From Acetobacter suratthaniensis (lineage in GTDB: Bacteria; Pseudomonadota; Alphaproteobacteria; Acetobacterales; Acetobacteraceae): 64,000 nt of DNA. The stretch is taken from the NCBI RefSeq assembly GCF_017377745.1, contig NZ_JAFVMG010000003.1:146122-210121 (forward strand), given 5' to 3'. This document shows positions 63,980 through 64,000 of this stretch, in pieces. The translations under genes and the position numbers were made by a program. Each line of letters begins with the position of its first letter. Within the stretch, counting starts at the first letter, position 1. The notes beneath the pieces were generated by a model. It was given only the letters and a program-made list of their open reading frames with translations. It was not told where the DNA came from and ran no database searches.

Positions 63980-64000
63980 ATGAGCCACACCGATCTGGAC
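63980..64000 (+). CDS. Start of a gene cut by the window edge
   Basis: Only seven codons (MSHTDLD) are present. They follow a GAGGA site with suitable spacing, and the gene is divergent from the APC permease. Too little is present to name the product. Confidence 0.5.

Noticed and set aside
63980..64000. Naming the partial gene at the right edge
   Set aside because: Seven codons are too few; any product name would be a guess.

Overview
The window looks like chromosomal DNA of an acetic acid bacterium (Alphaproteobacteria, Acetobacteraceae; Komagataeibacter, Gluconacetobacter or Acetobacter are the best fits). The reasons are the high G+C content, the alphaproteobacterial gene neighbourhoods (ispH-thrB-rnhA, rpsB-tsf-recO-parC), an HpnR-type hopanoid C-3 methylase, which acetic acid bacteria are known for, and the protein sequences themselves. 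The genus is inferred. No 16S rRNA gene lies in the window.

Layout. 0-4 kb: the 5' end of the RNase E gene (leftward), a long gene-free leader, a cell-wall amidase, two identical tRNA-Leu(CAG) genes each with its own promoter, and an NDUFA9-like dehydrogenase-fold gene. 4-13 kb: the glutamate synthase operon gltD-gltB, then an oligoendopeptidase coupled to a UbiB-like kinase. 13-21.5 kb: a lipoprotein, ispH-thrB-rnhA, an OmpA-like protein, and two divergent glycosyltransferase units (GT4-nadK leftward, TPR-GT9 rightward). 21.5-30.5 kb: thrS, infC (apparently starting at ATA), a SIMPL protein, an orphan response regulator, an AI-2E family transporter, an MFS transporter and an ABC-F ATPase. 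30.6-39.7 kb: ndk, hpnR, a chorismate-lyase-like protein, a small metal-binding HMA protein, a lipoprotein, an HNH nuclease, gluQ, two tandem paralogous aminotransferases and a DMT transporter. 39.7-43.4 kb: an A/T-rich membrane GGDEF protein, an orphan Tat-exported substrate-binding protein, tRNA-Asn(GTT), ridA and panC. 43.5-55.6 kb: dnaE-pabB-pabC, a Rieske oxygenase, and rpsB-tsf-recO-parC.

55.6-60.3 kb is the accessory part of the window. An AraC-family regulator, a PhyH-type Fe(II)/2-oxoglutarate dioxygenase and an APC permease lie between two decayed transposase fragments (one IS3-like, one IS5-like) and look less G+C-rich than the flanks. This is the best candidate for an undescribed system, probably uptake and hydroxylation of a small amine or amino-acid-like compound, but the substrate cannot be read from the sequence. 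The window closes with core genes again: bpt, hemB (Mg-type), a second APC permease, and the first seven codons of another gene.

Most of the window is housekeeping. The features most worth following up are the ATA start of infC, the duplicated tRNA-Leu unit, the strong hairpins between rpsB and tsf, the A/T-rich diguanylate cyclase, the Rieske oxygenase of unknown substrate, and the IS-flanked AraC/PhyH/APC cassette.
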